A program made the translations under genes and the position numbers. A stretch of 12,678 bases of DNA from Nitrospinota bacterium (GTDB taxonomy: Bacteria > UBA8248 > JACPRG01): NCBI GenBank assembly GCA_030740135.1, contig JASLXW010000062.1, positions 1 through 12,678 of the forward strand, given 5' to 3'. Below the pieces are notes generated by a model. It was not told the DNA's origin. It ran no database searches and was given only the letters and a program-made list of their open reading frames with translations. Positions 1 through 6,850 of this stretch are shown piece by piece. Within the stretch, counting starts at the first letter, position 1; each line of letters opens with the position of its first letter.

Positions 1-218
1 TGGGCAGAAAGCTCAGGTTTCTCGGACAAAGCACCTCCTTCGGCATCTCCAATCTCCTCTTTCGTGTCGTGAGAAAAATTCATCCGGGGAGAAACCTCCC
101 CTCAATCCGGACCTTCCCGGTCAGGGGTGAATGTATCGTTGGAGGGATATCGATGTCGAGGTCCTATGAATCCGGGTCGGGGGCCGGCGCGGCGCAAGAA
201 CCGCCGCCCCCCCTCCAT

Positions 219-248
219 TTGACACCCTTCAACGGCATGAGGGAGAAT
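219..248 (+). promoter_or_regulatory. Possible sigma70-type promoter for the amidohydrolase array
   Basis: A perfect TTGACA (219-224) is followed after 18 bases by GAGAAT (243-248), which matches four of six positions of the -10 consensus. It would start transcription about 50 bases before the first ATG. The spacing is acceptable, but the -10 box is weak and a single match in GC-rich DNA may be chance. Confidence 0.3.
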
Positions 249-275
249 TCGGGCGTCGAAATTTGCGACCCGAAT
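247..275 (+). promoter_or_regulatory. Imperfect inverted repeat, operator-like or hairpin, before copy 1
   Basis: The arms ATTCGG-GC-GTCG (247-258) and CGACCCGAAT (266-275) pair over ten bases. A GC bulge lies in the left arm and a seven-base AT-rich centre (AAATTTG) separates them. The repeat begins inside the proposed -10 box and ends 31 bases before the ATG of copy 1. That is where a repressor site or a 5'-UTR hairpin would sit. Similar repeats are not evident before copies 2-4, so it would control the array from its first gene. The role is inferred from position only. Confidence 0.35.
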
Positions 276-306
276 CCCGTTTGACCTTCCCTGACTGGAG
301 ATTCCA

Positions 307-1842
307 ATGAGCCGAATCCTCATCCGAGGCGACCGCGTCCTGACGCTTCAGAACGGCGACGACCTCATTCGCAAGGGCGCGGTGATCGTGGCCGACGGCG
401 CGATCGAAGCGGTCGGCGCCCACGACGACCTGTCCTCCCGCGGCCCCTTTGACGAAGAGTTGGGCTCCCTCGACCACGACGTCATCATTCCCGGCTTGGT
501 CAGCGCCCACCATCACGCGGGAAACAACGTCCGCGACGGTCTGTTGGATGTCCCCTTGGAGATGTGGGTTCCGCTCATCTTCGGAAGCTATCGCGTCGGG
601 ATGACCGAGGAGGAGACCTACCTGCGCAGCCTCTGGTCCGCCCTGGAGCTTCAGCGGTGCGGCGTCACCACGGTGGTGGATTTCCACGCGCCCTCGATGA
701 ACCTCCCCCGGTGGGGGTTCCCGCCCTGCATCCAGGCGTACCTCGACGCGGGCATCCGCGTTTCGTTCGGCGTTTCGATGCGGGACCAGAATCCCTTCGT
801 ATACGGCGATCACACAGCCTTCCTCAACGGGCTGCCCCAGGCCCAGCGGGAGTGGGCGGAAGGGTTCATGGGCGCGCCCGATCTGGACGAATACTTCCGG
901 GTCGTGGATGACGTGCACGCCGAGTTCAACGGCAAGAACGACACCGTCCGGGTTTTCGTCACGCCCCTGGGCGTCCAGTGGACCTCGGACGAGCTGCTGA
1001 AGCGCGCCAAGAAGAAGGCCAATGAGCTGGGGACGGGTCTTCAGATCCACGTCGTCGAATCGCGCTATCAGATGATGTACGGCCCCAAACTGCTGGGGAT
1101 GAGCGCGATCGGCCACCTGAACGACATCGGCTTCCTCGGCCCGGAGGTCAGCTTCGCCCACTGCATCTGGCCGACCCGGGAGGACATCCAAATCCTCGTG
1201 GACACCGGAACGGCCATCACCCACAACCCCACCCAGAACGCCAAGCTGGCCAGCGGGATCTGCCCGATCACGACGATGCGGGAGATGGGCCTCCGGTTCG
1301 CCTTCGGCACCGACGGCTCGAGCTTCAACGACGACAACGACCTGTGGACCGAGTTGCGCATGGGCTGGTTCCTGGCGCGGCCGCCCTCGATCGACTGGGA
1401 GCCGATCCCGGCCAAGGAATGGCTCACCCGGTGCATCCAGGAGGGCAACCGGATCGCCATGCACGACGGCCTGGGCAGCCTGGAGGAAGGCAAGACCGCG
1501 GACATCACCATCCTGGACGGCCGGCGCGTCTTCGACGACCCGGCTTCCCATCCGGACCTGGACCCGTGGACGGTCCTCCTCCACAGGTGCCAGGGACACC
1601 GGGACGTTCACACCGTCCTCACCAAGGGCGAGGTCGTCCGGCGGGACGGGAAGAACGTCCTCGTGGACGAGGCGGACATCGGCCGCAGGCTCGCCGGCCT
1701 GCTCGAGGACCGGCACGCGCGGCTCCAGAAGGACCGGCCATTCTTCAAGCCGATCCAGGAGGCAATCCGTAAGCACTTCCAGGTCTGGGAACGGGAGACC
1801 GATGTGCCGGATCCGAAGCTCCATCGCTACAACCAGATCTGA
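307..1842 (+). CDS. Amidohydrolase, ATZ/TRZ-like metal-dependent hydrolase, copy 1 of 4
   Basis: This 511-residue cytosolic enzyme belongs to the amidohydrolase superfamily, in the subgroup holding atrazine/triazine hydrolases, guanine deaminase-like enzymes and SAH/MTA deaminases. A short N-terminal beta-sandwich part (1-60) leads into the TIM-barrel with the family's metal and catalytic residues: H68-x-H70 in PGLVSAHHHAGN, H248 and E251 in IHVVES, H285 in SFAHC, and D336 in FGTDGSSFNDDND. A strand-7 motif HNPTQN starts at residue 306. The barrel ends near 400, followed by a sandwich return and an unusually long C-terminal extension (about 455-511) ending HRYNQI. The start is supported by GGAG at 297-300, six bases before the ATG, and by alignment with the other copies. 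The reaction is probably hydrolytic deamination or dechlorination of a heterocycle. The substrate cannot be read from the sequence, and no transporter lies nearby. Confidence 0.88.
   Translation: MSRILIRGDRVLTLQNGDDLIRKGAVIVADGAIEAVGAHDDLSSRGPFDEELGSLDHDVIIPGLVSAHHHAGNNVRDGLLDVPLEMWVPLIFGSYRVGMTEEETYLRSLWSALELQRCGVTTVVDFHAPSMNLPRWGFPPCIQAYLDAGIRVSFGVSMRDQNPFVYGDHTAFLNGLPQAQREWAEGFMGAPDLDEYFRVVDDVHAEFNGKNDTVRVFVTPLGVQWTSDELLKRAKKKANELGTGLQIHVVESRYQMMYGPKLLGMSAIGHLNDIGFLGPEVSFAHCIWPTREDIQILVDTGTAITHNPTQNAKLASGICPITTMREMGLRFAFGTDGSSFNDDNDLWTELRMGWFLARPPSIDWEPIPAKEWLTRCIQEGNRIAMHDGLGSLEEGKTADITILDGRRVFDDPASHPDLDPWTVLLHRCQGHRDVHTVLTKGEVVRRDGKNVLVDEADIGRRLAGLLEDRHARLQKDRPFFKPIQEAIRKHFQVWERETDVPDPKLHRYNQI
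1601..1697 (+). repeat. 97-bp block identical between copies 1 and 2
   Basis: Bases 1601-1697 in copy 1 are identical to 3283-3379 in copy 2. Flanking sequence, from about 1470 and 3150 onward, is also almost identical, although the barrel regions of the two genes are clearly diverged. Copy 4 carries a related but less similar version, and copy 3 is more distant. This is what recent gene conversion or unequal exchange between tandem genes produces. Confidence 0.8.
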
Positions 1843-1988
1843 TGGCTTCTTCAGATGAGTCATCCCCGCGGCTCGAACGGTGATGCTTGGGCCATGGGGC
1901 CGGGCGGGACGCCCGGCCCATCGGTCAGCGGAAGTGACCGCACTCGATTGCTCCGAATGATGTCCTTCACAAGATTCCGGAGACGCCC
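1843..1988. other. Intergenic gap between copies 1 and 2 with a strong GC hairpin
   Basis: A perfect ten-base-pair stem with a three-base loop lies at 1897-1906 and 1910-1919 (GGGCCGGGCG, loop GGA, CGCCCGGCCC). It is not followed by a T tract, so it is not a standard intrinsic terminator. It could protect the 3' end of the copy 1 message, attenuate read-through, or be a dispersed GC palindrome. The rest of the gap holds the ribosome binding site of copy 2 (GGAG, 1979-1982) and nothing else I can recognise. Confidence 0.5.
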
Positions 1989-2197
1989 ATGAGCCGAATC
2001 CTGATTCGCGCCAACCGCGTCCTGACGCTCCGGGACCGCGAAGACGTTATCCGCGAAGGCGCGGTCATCGTGGATGGAGGCAAGGTCGAGGCCGTCGGCC
2101 CCCACGACGCGTTGTCCGCCCGCGGCCCCTTTGACGAAACGCTGGGCTCCCTCGATCACGACGTGGCCATGCCCGGCCTGGTCAGCGCCCACCATCA
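1976..2197 (+). repeat. 222-bp block shared by the 5' ends of copies 2 and 4
   Basis: Bases 1976-2197 (end of the leader, ribosome binding site and first 70 codons of copy 2) match 5275-5496 (copy 4) with four differences by my count: 2064 and three between 2105 and 2108. Similarity falls off sharply right after the HxH metal motif. Copy 3 shares only the first part (about 3652-3720, two differences). Because the block includes non-coding leader, selection on the protein cannot explain it, and gene conversion or recent duplication is implied. Confidence 0.8.
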
Positions 2198-3524
2198 TGC
2201 GGGGAACAGCATCCGCGACGGGCTGCGAGATTTGCCTCTGGAGAGGTGGCTCCCGCTGATCTTCGGGAGTTATCGCGCGGAAATGACCGAAGAGGAGACC
2301 TACCTGTACACCCTCTGGTCCGCCCTGGAACTCCAGCGGTCCGGTGTGACCACGGTGGTGGATTTTCCCGCGACCAGCCCGCACCTGCCCCGGTGGGGGC
2401 TGCCGGCCGCCATCCAGGCATACCTGGATGCCGGAGTTCGAATGTCGTTCGGCGTTTCGATGGGGGATCAGAACCCCTTCGTCTATGGAGACCACGGGCC
2501 TTTCCTCATGGGCCTGCCGGCGTCCCAACGGGAGTGGGCGGAAGCATTCCTGGCGCCTCCGGACCTGGATGAATACTTCCGGGTCTTCGACGACATCTAC
2601 GGTGAGTTCAACGGCAAGGACGGCCTCATTCGGATCTTCCTCACCCCTTTGGGCGTAGAGTGGGCATCCGACGGCCTGCTGAAGCGCATCAAGAAAAAGG
2701 CGGCCGAGGCGGGGACCGGCATCCAGATTCATGTCGCCGAATCCCGGTATGAGATGATGTATGGACCGAGACAGTTGGGCAAGAGCGTGGCTTCTCACCT
2801 CCAGGCAATCGGCTTCCTGGGTCCGGAAGTCAGCTTCGCCCATTTCGTTTGGCCGCCGGAAGAGGATATTCGGATGATCGCCGACACCGGAACGGCCATC
2901 GTCCATTGTCCAACGTCGAACCTCAAATTGTTCAGCGGGATCGCACCTGTCTTCGTGATGCGCAGGGAGGGAGTCCGGTTCGCCATGGGGACGGACGGCG
3001 CCGCCTTCAACGACGACAATGACATCTGGACCGAAATGCGCCTGGGCTGGTTCCTGGCGCGACCGCCCTCGATCGACTGGGAGCCGGTCCCCGCCCGGGA
3101 ATGGCTCGCCCGGTGCATCCAGGAGGGCAACCGGATCGCCATACACGATGGCCTGGGCAGCCTGGAGGAAGGCAAGACCGCCGACATCACCGTCCTGGAC
3201 GGCCGGCGCGTCTTCGACGACCCGGCTTCCCATCCGGACCTCGATCCCTGGACGGTCCTCCTCCACCGGTGCCAGGGACACAGGGACGTTCACACCGTCC
3301 TCACCAAGGGCGAGGTCGTCCGGCGGGACGGGAAGAACGTCCTCGTGGACGAGGCGGACATCGGCCGCAGGCTCGCCGGGCTGTCGGAAAACCGGCACGC
3401 GCGGTTCAAGAAAGACAAGCCGTTCTTCGAACCGATCATGGAAGGCATCCACAAGTATTTCCAGGTATGGGAACGGGAGACCGATGTGCCGGACCCGAAG
3501 CTCCATCGCTACAACCAGATTTAA
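1989..3524 (+). CDS. Amidohydrolase, ATZ/TRZ-like metal-dependent hydrolase, copy 2 of 4
   Basis: This 511-residue paralogue is co-linear with copy 1 without gaps. Metal and catalytic positions are kept: H68-x-H70, H248/E251 (IHVAES), H285 (SFAHF) and D336 (MGTDGAAFNDDND). It differs from the other copies in several likely pocket positions. The conserved VVDFHA is VVDFPA (P127 instead of H). The strand-7 motif is HCPTSN, the form usual in the wider family, where the other copies have HNPTQN or HNPSQN. E rather than Q follows the ESRY motif. GGAG at 1979-1982 lies six bases before the ATG. The first 70 codons are nearly identical to copy 4 and the last 100 nearly identical to copy 1, so the gene is a mosaic. 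It probably acts on a related but different substrate from its neighbours. Family assignment is firm, substrate unknown. Confidence 0.88.
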   Translation: MSRILIRANRVLTLRDREDVIREGAVIVDGGKVEAVGPHDALSARGPFDETLGSLDHDVAMPGLVSAHHHAGNSIRDGLRDLPLERWLPLIFGSYRAEMTEEETYLYTLWSALELQRSGVTTVVDFPATSPHLPRWGLPAAIQAYLDAGVRMSFGVSMGDQNPFVYGDHGPFLMGLPASQREWAEAFLAPPDLDEYFRVFDDIYGEFNGKDGLIRIFLTPLGVEWASDGLLKRIKKKAAEAGTGIQIHVAESRYEMMYGPRQLGKSVASHLQAIGFLGPEVSFAHFVWPPEEDIRMIADTGTAIVHCPTSNLKLFSGIAPVFVMRREGVRFAMGTDGAAFNDDNDIWTEMRLGWFLARPPSIDWEPVPAREWLARCIQEGNRIAIHDGLGSLEEGKTADITVLDGRRVFDDPASHPDLDPWTVLLHRCQGHRDVHTVLTKGEVVRRDGKNVLVDEADIGRRLAGLSENRHARFKKDKPFFEPIMEGIHKYFQVWERETDVPDPKLHRYNQI

Positions 3525-3662
3525 GATCGGCCGGGTCGAGCCCGCCCCGCCCGCCGGACAGGCGATTGCGGACCCCAGGCCCGGCGCCCTTCATCGGATG
3601 CGGAGGGCTACGCCAGGAACCGGCCGGCGGACGAATCCATCCTCGGCATTTCGGAGACGCCC
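3525..3662. other. Intergenic gap between copies 2 and 3
   Basis: This is 138 GC-rich bases with short GC inverted repeats only, and no convincing promoter or terminator. The last eleven bases (CGGAGACGCCC) are the ribosome-binding segment also found before copies 2 and 4. Confidence 0.45.
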
Positions 3663-5291
3663 ATGAGCCGAATCCTGATCCGCGCCAACCGCGTCCTGAC
3701 GCTCCGGGACCGTGAAGACGTCATACGGAAGGGCGCGGTGACCCTCTCCGACGGCACAATCGAGGCCATCGGCCCCCATGACTTGCTATCCATCCGCGGT
3801 CCCTTTGATGAAGAACTGGGCTCCTTGGAGCGCGACGTGGCCATGCCGGGCTTGGTCAGCGCTCATCATCACGCGGGCAACAACATGCGGGACGGCTTGG
3901 AGGATTATCCGCTCGAGATGTGGCTTCCGTTTATCTTCGGGAGCTACCGGGTCGAGATGATCGAAGAGGAGACCTATGTCCGTAGCCCCTGGTCCGCCCT
4001 GGAGCTTCAGCGATGCGGTGTGACCACGGTGGTGGATTTCCACGCTTCCAACCCATATCTCCCCCGGTGGGGTCTGCCGCCCTGCATCCAGGCCTATCCG
4101 GACGCGGGGATCCGTGTGACGTTCGGAGTCGGCGTCCGAGATCAGAACCTCCTGATCTATGGAGATCACGGCCCCTTGCTCGAAGCGCTTCCCGAAGCGC
4201 AGCGAAAATGGGCGTTGGACCACACCGCTCCGCCGGATCACGACGAATTCTTCAGGGTCTTCGACGAGTTTCATGGCAGGGAGAGCCTGGCCAGGGTCTC
4301 CTTCTCGCCCATGGGGCCGCAGACGGCCTCGGACTCGCTTCTGAAGCGCATCAAGGAAAGGGCGACAGCGGCGGGTACGGGGATCCAGATTCACGTCGTC
4401 GAGTCCCGGTACCAGATGATGTGCGGACCCAGGATCTACGGCAAGAGCCTCTTCGCCCACCTGCGAGACATCGGATTTCTGGGGCCTAAGGTGAGCATCG
4501 CCCACTGTGTCTGGCCCACGGAAGAGGACATCGACCTGCTCGCCGACACGGGGACGGCGGTCGTCCACAACCCGACGCAGAACTTCAAGCTGGCAAGCGG
4601 AATCGCCCCCGTCCACACGATGCGGGAGGCAGGGGTGCGGTTTGCCGTCGGTACGGACGGCTCAAGCTTCAACGACGACAACGACATCTGGACCGAGATG
4701 CGTCTGGGCTGGTTTCTGACGCGGACGCCCACCATCGACTGGGAGCCGATCCCCGCCCGGGAATGGGTGGCCCGCTGCATCCAGGAGGGCAACCGGATCG
4801 CCCAGAACGACAACCTCGGCAGCCTGGAGGAAGGCAAGACCACCGACATCATCCTGCTGGACGGCGGGCGCATCTACGACCACCCCGACTCTCACCCGGA
4901 CCTGGACCCTTGGATGCTTCTCCTCCACCGGGCTCAGGGGTCCAAGGACGTGCACACGATTTTGTCCGCCGGAAAGGTGGTCTTCCGGGATGGAGGAAAC
5001 GTTCGGGTGGATGAGGAGAAAATCGCCGGCAGGCTTCGCGGGACGCTCCAACGCAGGTACGAGCGTCTGCGGAAAGACGAGAGTTTTTTGTCCCGATTCG
5101 CGACGCGATCCGGCGGCACTTTCAGACGTGGGAGAAGGAGGTCGACGTGCCCGCACCCCAGGTTTACCGGTATAACCGGATTTGAGGAAGGCCCGAACGG
5201 TATTGAGCCTACGTTCAGAATCGTGAGCCTCGGGCCTACAGCCGGGAGAAGGTCCGGGGAATCCGTCCGCTTTCTCCGGAGACGCCCATGA
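3663..5291 (+). CDS. Amidohydrolase, ATZ/TRZ-like, copy 3 of 4, frameshifted near the C-terminus
   Basis: It encodes the same barrel as its neighbours: H68-x-H70 (SAHHHAGN), the IHVVES His/Glu pair, SIAHC, and VGTDGSSFNDDND. It lacks four residues in the EFNGK-type segment around residue 205. The frame as read gives 542 residues, but from about base 5090 the product becomes an unrelated Arg-rich tail that stops at 5291, inside the ATGA that starts copy 4. In the -1 frame the normal family C-terminus continues (VPIRDAIRRHFQTWEKEVDV..., ending RYNRI) to a TGA at 5183-5185. One extra T in the T run at 5084-5089 restores a 507-residue protein that aligns throughout. GGAG at 3653-3656 precedes the ATG by six bases. 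The site is either a one-base deletion (real or a sequencing error) or a -1 slip. Activity may survive, since the barrel is complete. Confidence 0.8.
   Translation: MSRILIRANRVLTLRDREDVIRKGAVTLSDGTIEAIGPHDLLSIRGPFDEELGSLERDVAMPGLVSAHHHAGNNMRDGLEDYPLEMWLPFIFGSYRVEMIEEETYVRSPWSALELQRCGVTTVVDFHASNPYLPRWGLPPCIQAYPDAGIRVTFGVGVRDQNLLIYGDHGPLLEALPEAQRKWALDHTAPPDHDEFFRVFDEFHGRESLARVSFSPMGPQTASDSLLKRIKERATAAGTGIQIHVVESRYQMMCGPRIYGKSLFAHLRDIGFLGPKVSIAHCVWPTEEDIDLLADTGTAVVHNPTQNFKLASGIAPVHTMREAGVRFAVGTDGSSFNDDNDIWTEMRLGWFLTRTPTIDWEPIPAREWVARCIQEGNRIAQNDNLGSLEEGKTTDIILLDGGRIYDHPDSHPDLDPWMLLLHRAQGSKDVHTILSAGKVVFRDGGNVRVDEEKIAGRLRGTLQRRYERLRKDESFLSRFATRSGGTFRRGRRRSTCPHPRFTGITGFEEGPNGIEPTFRIVSLGPTAGRRSGESVRFLRRRP
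5084..5090 (+). other. Frameshift site, T TTT TTG, in copy 3
   Basis: In the gene's frame the bases read AGT TTT TTG, so the heptamer T TTT TTG has the X XXY YYZ form used for -1 ribosomal slippage. A -1 slip here gives exactly FF followed by VPIRDAI, matching FFKPIQEAI of copy 1. A small bulged stem (5095-5110, loop 5102-5104) lies four bases downstream, which is short spacing and weak pairing for a stimulator. A lost T in a homopolymer is the simpler explanation. Confidence 0.7.
5186..5287. other. Gap between the ancestral end of copy 3 and copy 4
   Basis: In the unrestored frame this is coding; with the frame restored it is intergenic. It contains an eight-base inverted repeat, AGGCCCGA (5189-5196) and TCGGGCCT (5230-5237), around a 33-base loop and without a T tract. 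The ribosome binding site of copy 4 lies within the palindrome TCTCCGGAGA (5273-5282). The lack of family similarity in this stretch supports the frameshift reading of copy 3. Confidence 0.5.
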
Positions 5292-6823
5292 GCCGAATCC
5301 TGATTCGCGCCAACCGCGTCCTGACGCTCCGGGACCGCGAAGACGTTATCCGCGAAGGCGCGATCATCGTGGATGGAGGCAAGGTCGAGGCCGTCGGCCC
5401 CCATGCGGCGTTGTCCGCCCGCGGCCCCTTTGACGAAACGCTGGGCTCCCTCGATCACGACGTGGCCATGCCCGGCCTGGTCAGCGCCCACCATCACGTG
5501 GGGAACAACATCCGGGACGGGCTGGTGGACAGACCCCTGGAGACCTGGCTTCCCCTGATGAACGGCAGCTACCGCGTCGAGATGACCGAAGAGGAGGTCT
5601 ACCTGCGCGCCCTCTTTGCCGCCCTGGAGCTTCAGCGGTGCGGCGTCACGACGGTGGTGGATTTTCACGCGATCACAACTTATCTCCCCCGGTGGGGGCT
5701 TCCGCCCTGCATCCGGGCCTACCTGGACGCGGGCGTCCGCGTATCCTTCGGCGTCTCCATCCGGGACCAGAACGCCTTTGTCTACGGAGACCACGGCCCC
5801 CTTCTCGACGGGCTTCCGGCGCCGCAGCGGGCATGGGTTCAGGAGCGCCTCGCCCCGCCCGACCTCAATGAATATTTCCGGGTGTTCGACGACATCTACG
5901 GCGAGTTTGACGGCCGGGGGGACATCATTCGGATCTTCCTGACGCCGATGGCGGCCCAGACGGCATCGGCGCCGCTGCTGAGGCGCGTCAAGGAAAAGGC
6001 GGCGGAGGCGGGAACCGGGATCCAGACCCACGTGGACGAGTCCCGGTATCAGATGATGTCCGGGCCCAGGCTCATGGGCCGAAGCCTCACCGCCCACCTC
6101 CATGAGATCGGCTTCCTGGGCCCGGAGGTCAGCTTCGCCCACTATGTCTGGCCCTCGGAAGAGGACATCAGGATGTTGGCGGACGCCGGGGCCGCCATCG
6201 TCCACAATCCATCCCAGAACCTGAAGCTCGCCAGCGGGATCGCGCCCATCACGAAAATGCGTGAGATGGGCCTCCGGTTCGCCTTCGGCACCGACGGCGC
6301 GACATTCAACGATGACAACGACATCTGGACCGAACTGCGCCTCGGCTGGTTCCTGGCGCGACCGCCCTCGATCGACTGGGCGCCGATCCCGGCCCGGGAA
6401 TGGTTCGTCCGCTGCATCCGGGAGGGCGCCCGGATCGCCCTGCACGATGGCCTGGGCGGCCTGGAGGAAGGGAAGACCGCCGACATCGTCATCCTGGACG
6501 GAAGACGGATCTTCGACGACCCGGCCTCCCACCCGGACCTCGATCCGTGGACGGTCCTCCTTCACCGGTGCCAAGGGCCCAGGGACGTCCACACGGTCCT
6601 CACCAAAGGCGAGGTCGTCCGGCGGGATGGAAAGAGTGTCCTCGTGGACGAGGCGGATATCGACCGAAGGTTCCGCGAGACGGCGCGGAAGAGATATGAG
6701 CGGCTCGGGGGAGACTTGGAATTCTTCTCGCCGGTTCTGGAGGGAATCCGCCGCCACTGCCGGGGGTGGGAACAGGAGGCCGGCGTCCCCGCGCCCCGGC
6801 TTCATCGCTATAATCAGGTCTGA
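5288..6823 (+). CDS. Amidohydrolase, ATZ/TRZ-like metal-dependent hydrolase, copy 4 of 4
   Basis: This is the fourth 511-residue paralogue, co-linear with copies 1 and 2. It keeps H68-x-H70 (SAHHHVGN), H248/E251, H285 (SFAHY), D336 (FGTDGATFNDDND) and the terminal HRYNQV. Distinct positions near the active site are THVDES, with an acidic residue next to the catalytic Glu where the others have V or A, a strand-7 HNPSQN, and the loop HAITTYL after VVDF. GGAG (5278-5281) lies six bases before the ATG. The 5' 222 bases including the leader are nearly identical to copy 2, while the centre is as diverged as any pair. It is followed after 27 bases by the SDR gene, so the array and the downstream genes may be co-transcribed. 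The substrate is not predictable. Confidence 0.88.
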   Translation: MSRILIRANRVLTLRDREDVIREGAIIVDGGKVEAVGPHAALSARGPFDETLGSLDHDVAMPGLVSAHHHVGNNIRDGLVDRPLETWLPLMNGSYRVEMTEEEVYLRALFAALELQRCGVTTVVDFHAITTYLPRWGLPPCIRAYLDAGVRVSFGVSIRDQNAFVYGDHGPLLDGLPAPQRAWVQERLAPPDLNEYFRVFDDIYGEFDGRGDIIRIFLTPMAAQTASAPLLRRVKEKAAEAGTGIQTHVDESRYQMMSGPRLMGRSLTAHLHEIGFLGPEVSFAHYVWPSEEDIRMLADAGAAIVHNPSQNLKLASGIAPITKMREMGLRFAFGTDGATFNDDNDIWTELRLGWFLARPPSIDWAPIPAREWFVRCIREGARIALHDGLGGLEEGKTADIVILDGRRIFDDPASHPDLDPWTVLLHRCQGPRDVHTVLTKGEVVRRDGKSVLVDEADIDRRFRETARKRYERLGGDLEFFSPVLEGIRRHCRGWEQEAGVPAPRLHRYNQV

Positions 6824-6833
6824 GAACAGACCG

Positions 6834-6840
6834 AAAGGAG
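6834..6840 (+). promoter_or_regulatory. Ribosome binding site of the SDR gene
   Basis: AAAGGAG, a near-perfect Shine-Dalgarno sequence, lies ten bases before the ATG at 6851 and supports that start. Confidence 0.7.
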
Positions 6841-6850
6841 TCGAACCCTC

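Larger units (their letters stand above)
1..306. other. Intergenic leader upstream of the amidohydrolase array
   Basis: There is no convincing gene here. One frame is open from the left edge to base 284, but its product is Pro/Arg/Gly-rich with no recognisable domain. A small perfect hairpin lies at 86-101 (GGGGAG, four-base loop, CTCCCC) without a following T tract. A possible promoter and an inverted repeat close to the first gene are listed separately. The stretch could hold the end of an upstream transcription unit plus the control region of the array. Confidence 0.5.

Noticed and set aside
69..284. Small open frame in the leader, GTG start, 71 codons
   Set aside because: Low-complexity product, no clear ribosome binding site and no recognisable family; it overlaps the proposed promoter.
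229..3506. Two antisense frames of about 545 codons (229-1863 and 1860-3506), similar to each other
   Set aside because: Their mutual similarity only reflects the similarity of copies 1 and 2 on the other strand; the products show no motifs of their own.
6809..6814. Perfect TATAAT before the SDR gene
   Set aside because: It encodes the conserved Tyr-Asn of the HRYNQV end of copy 4, and no -35 element lies at the right distance.
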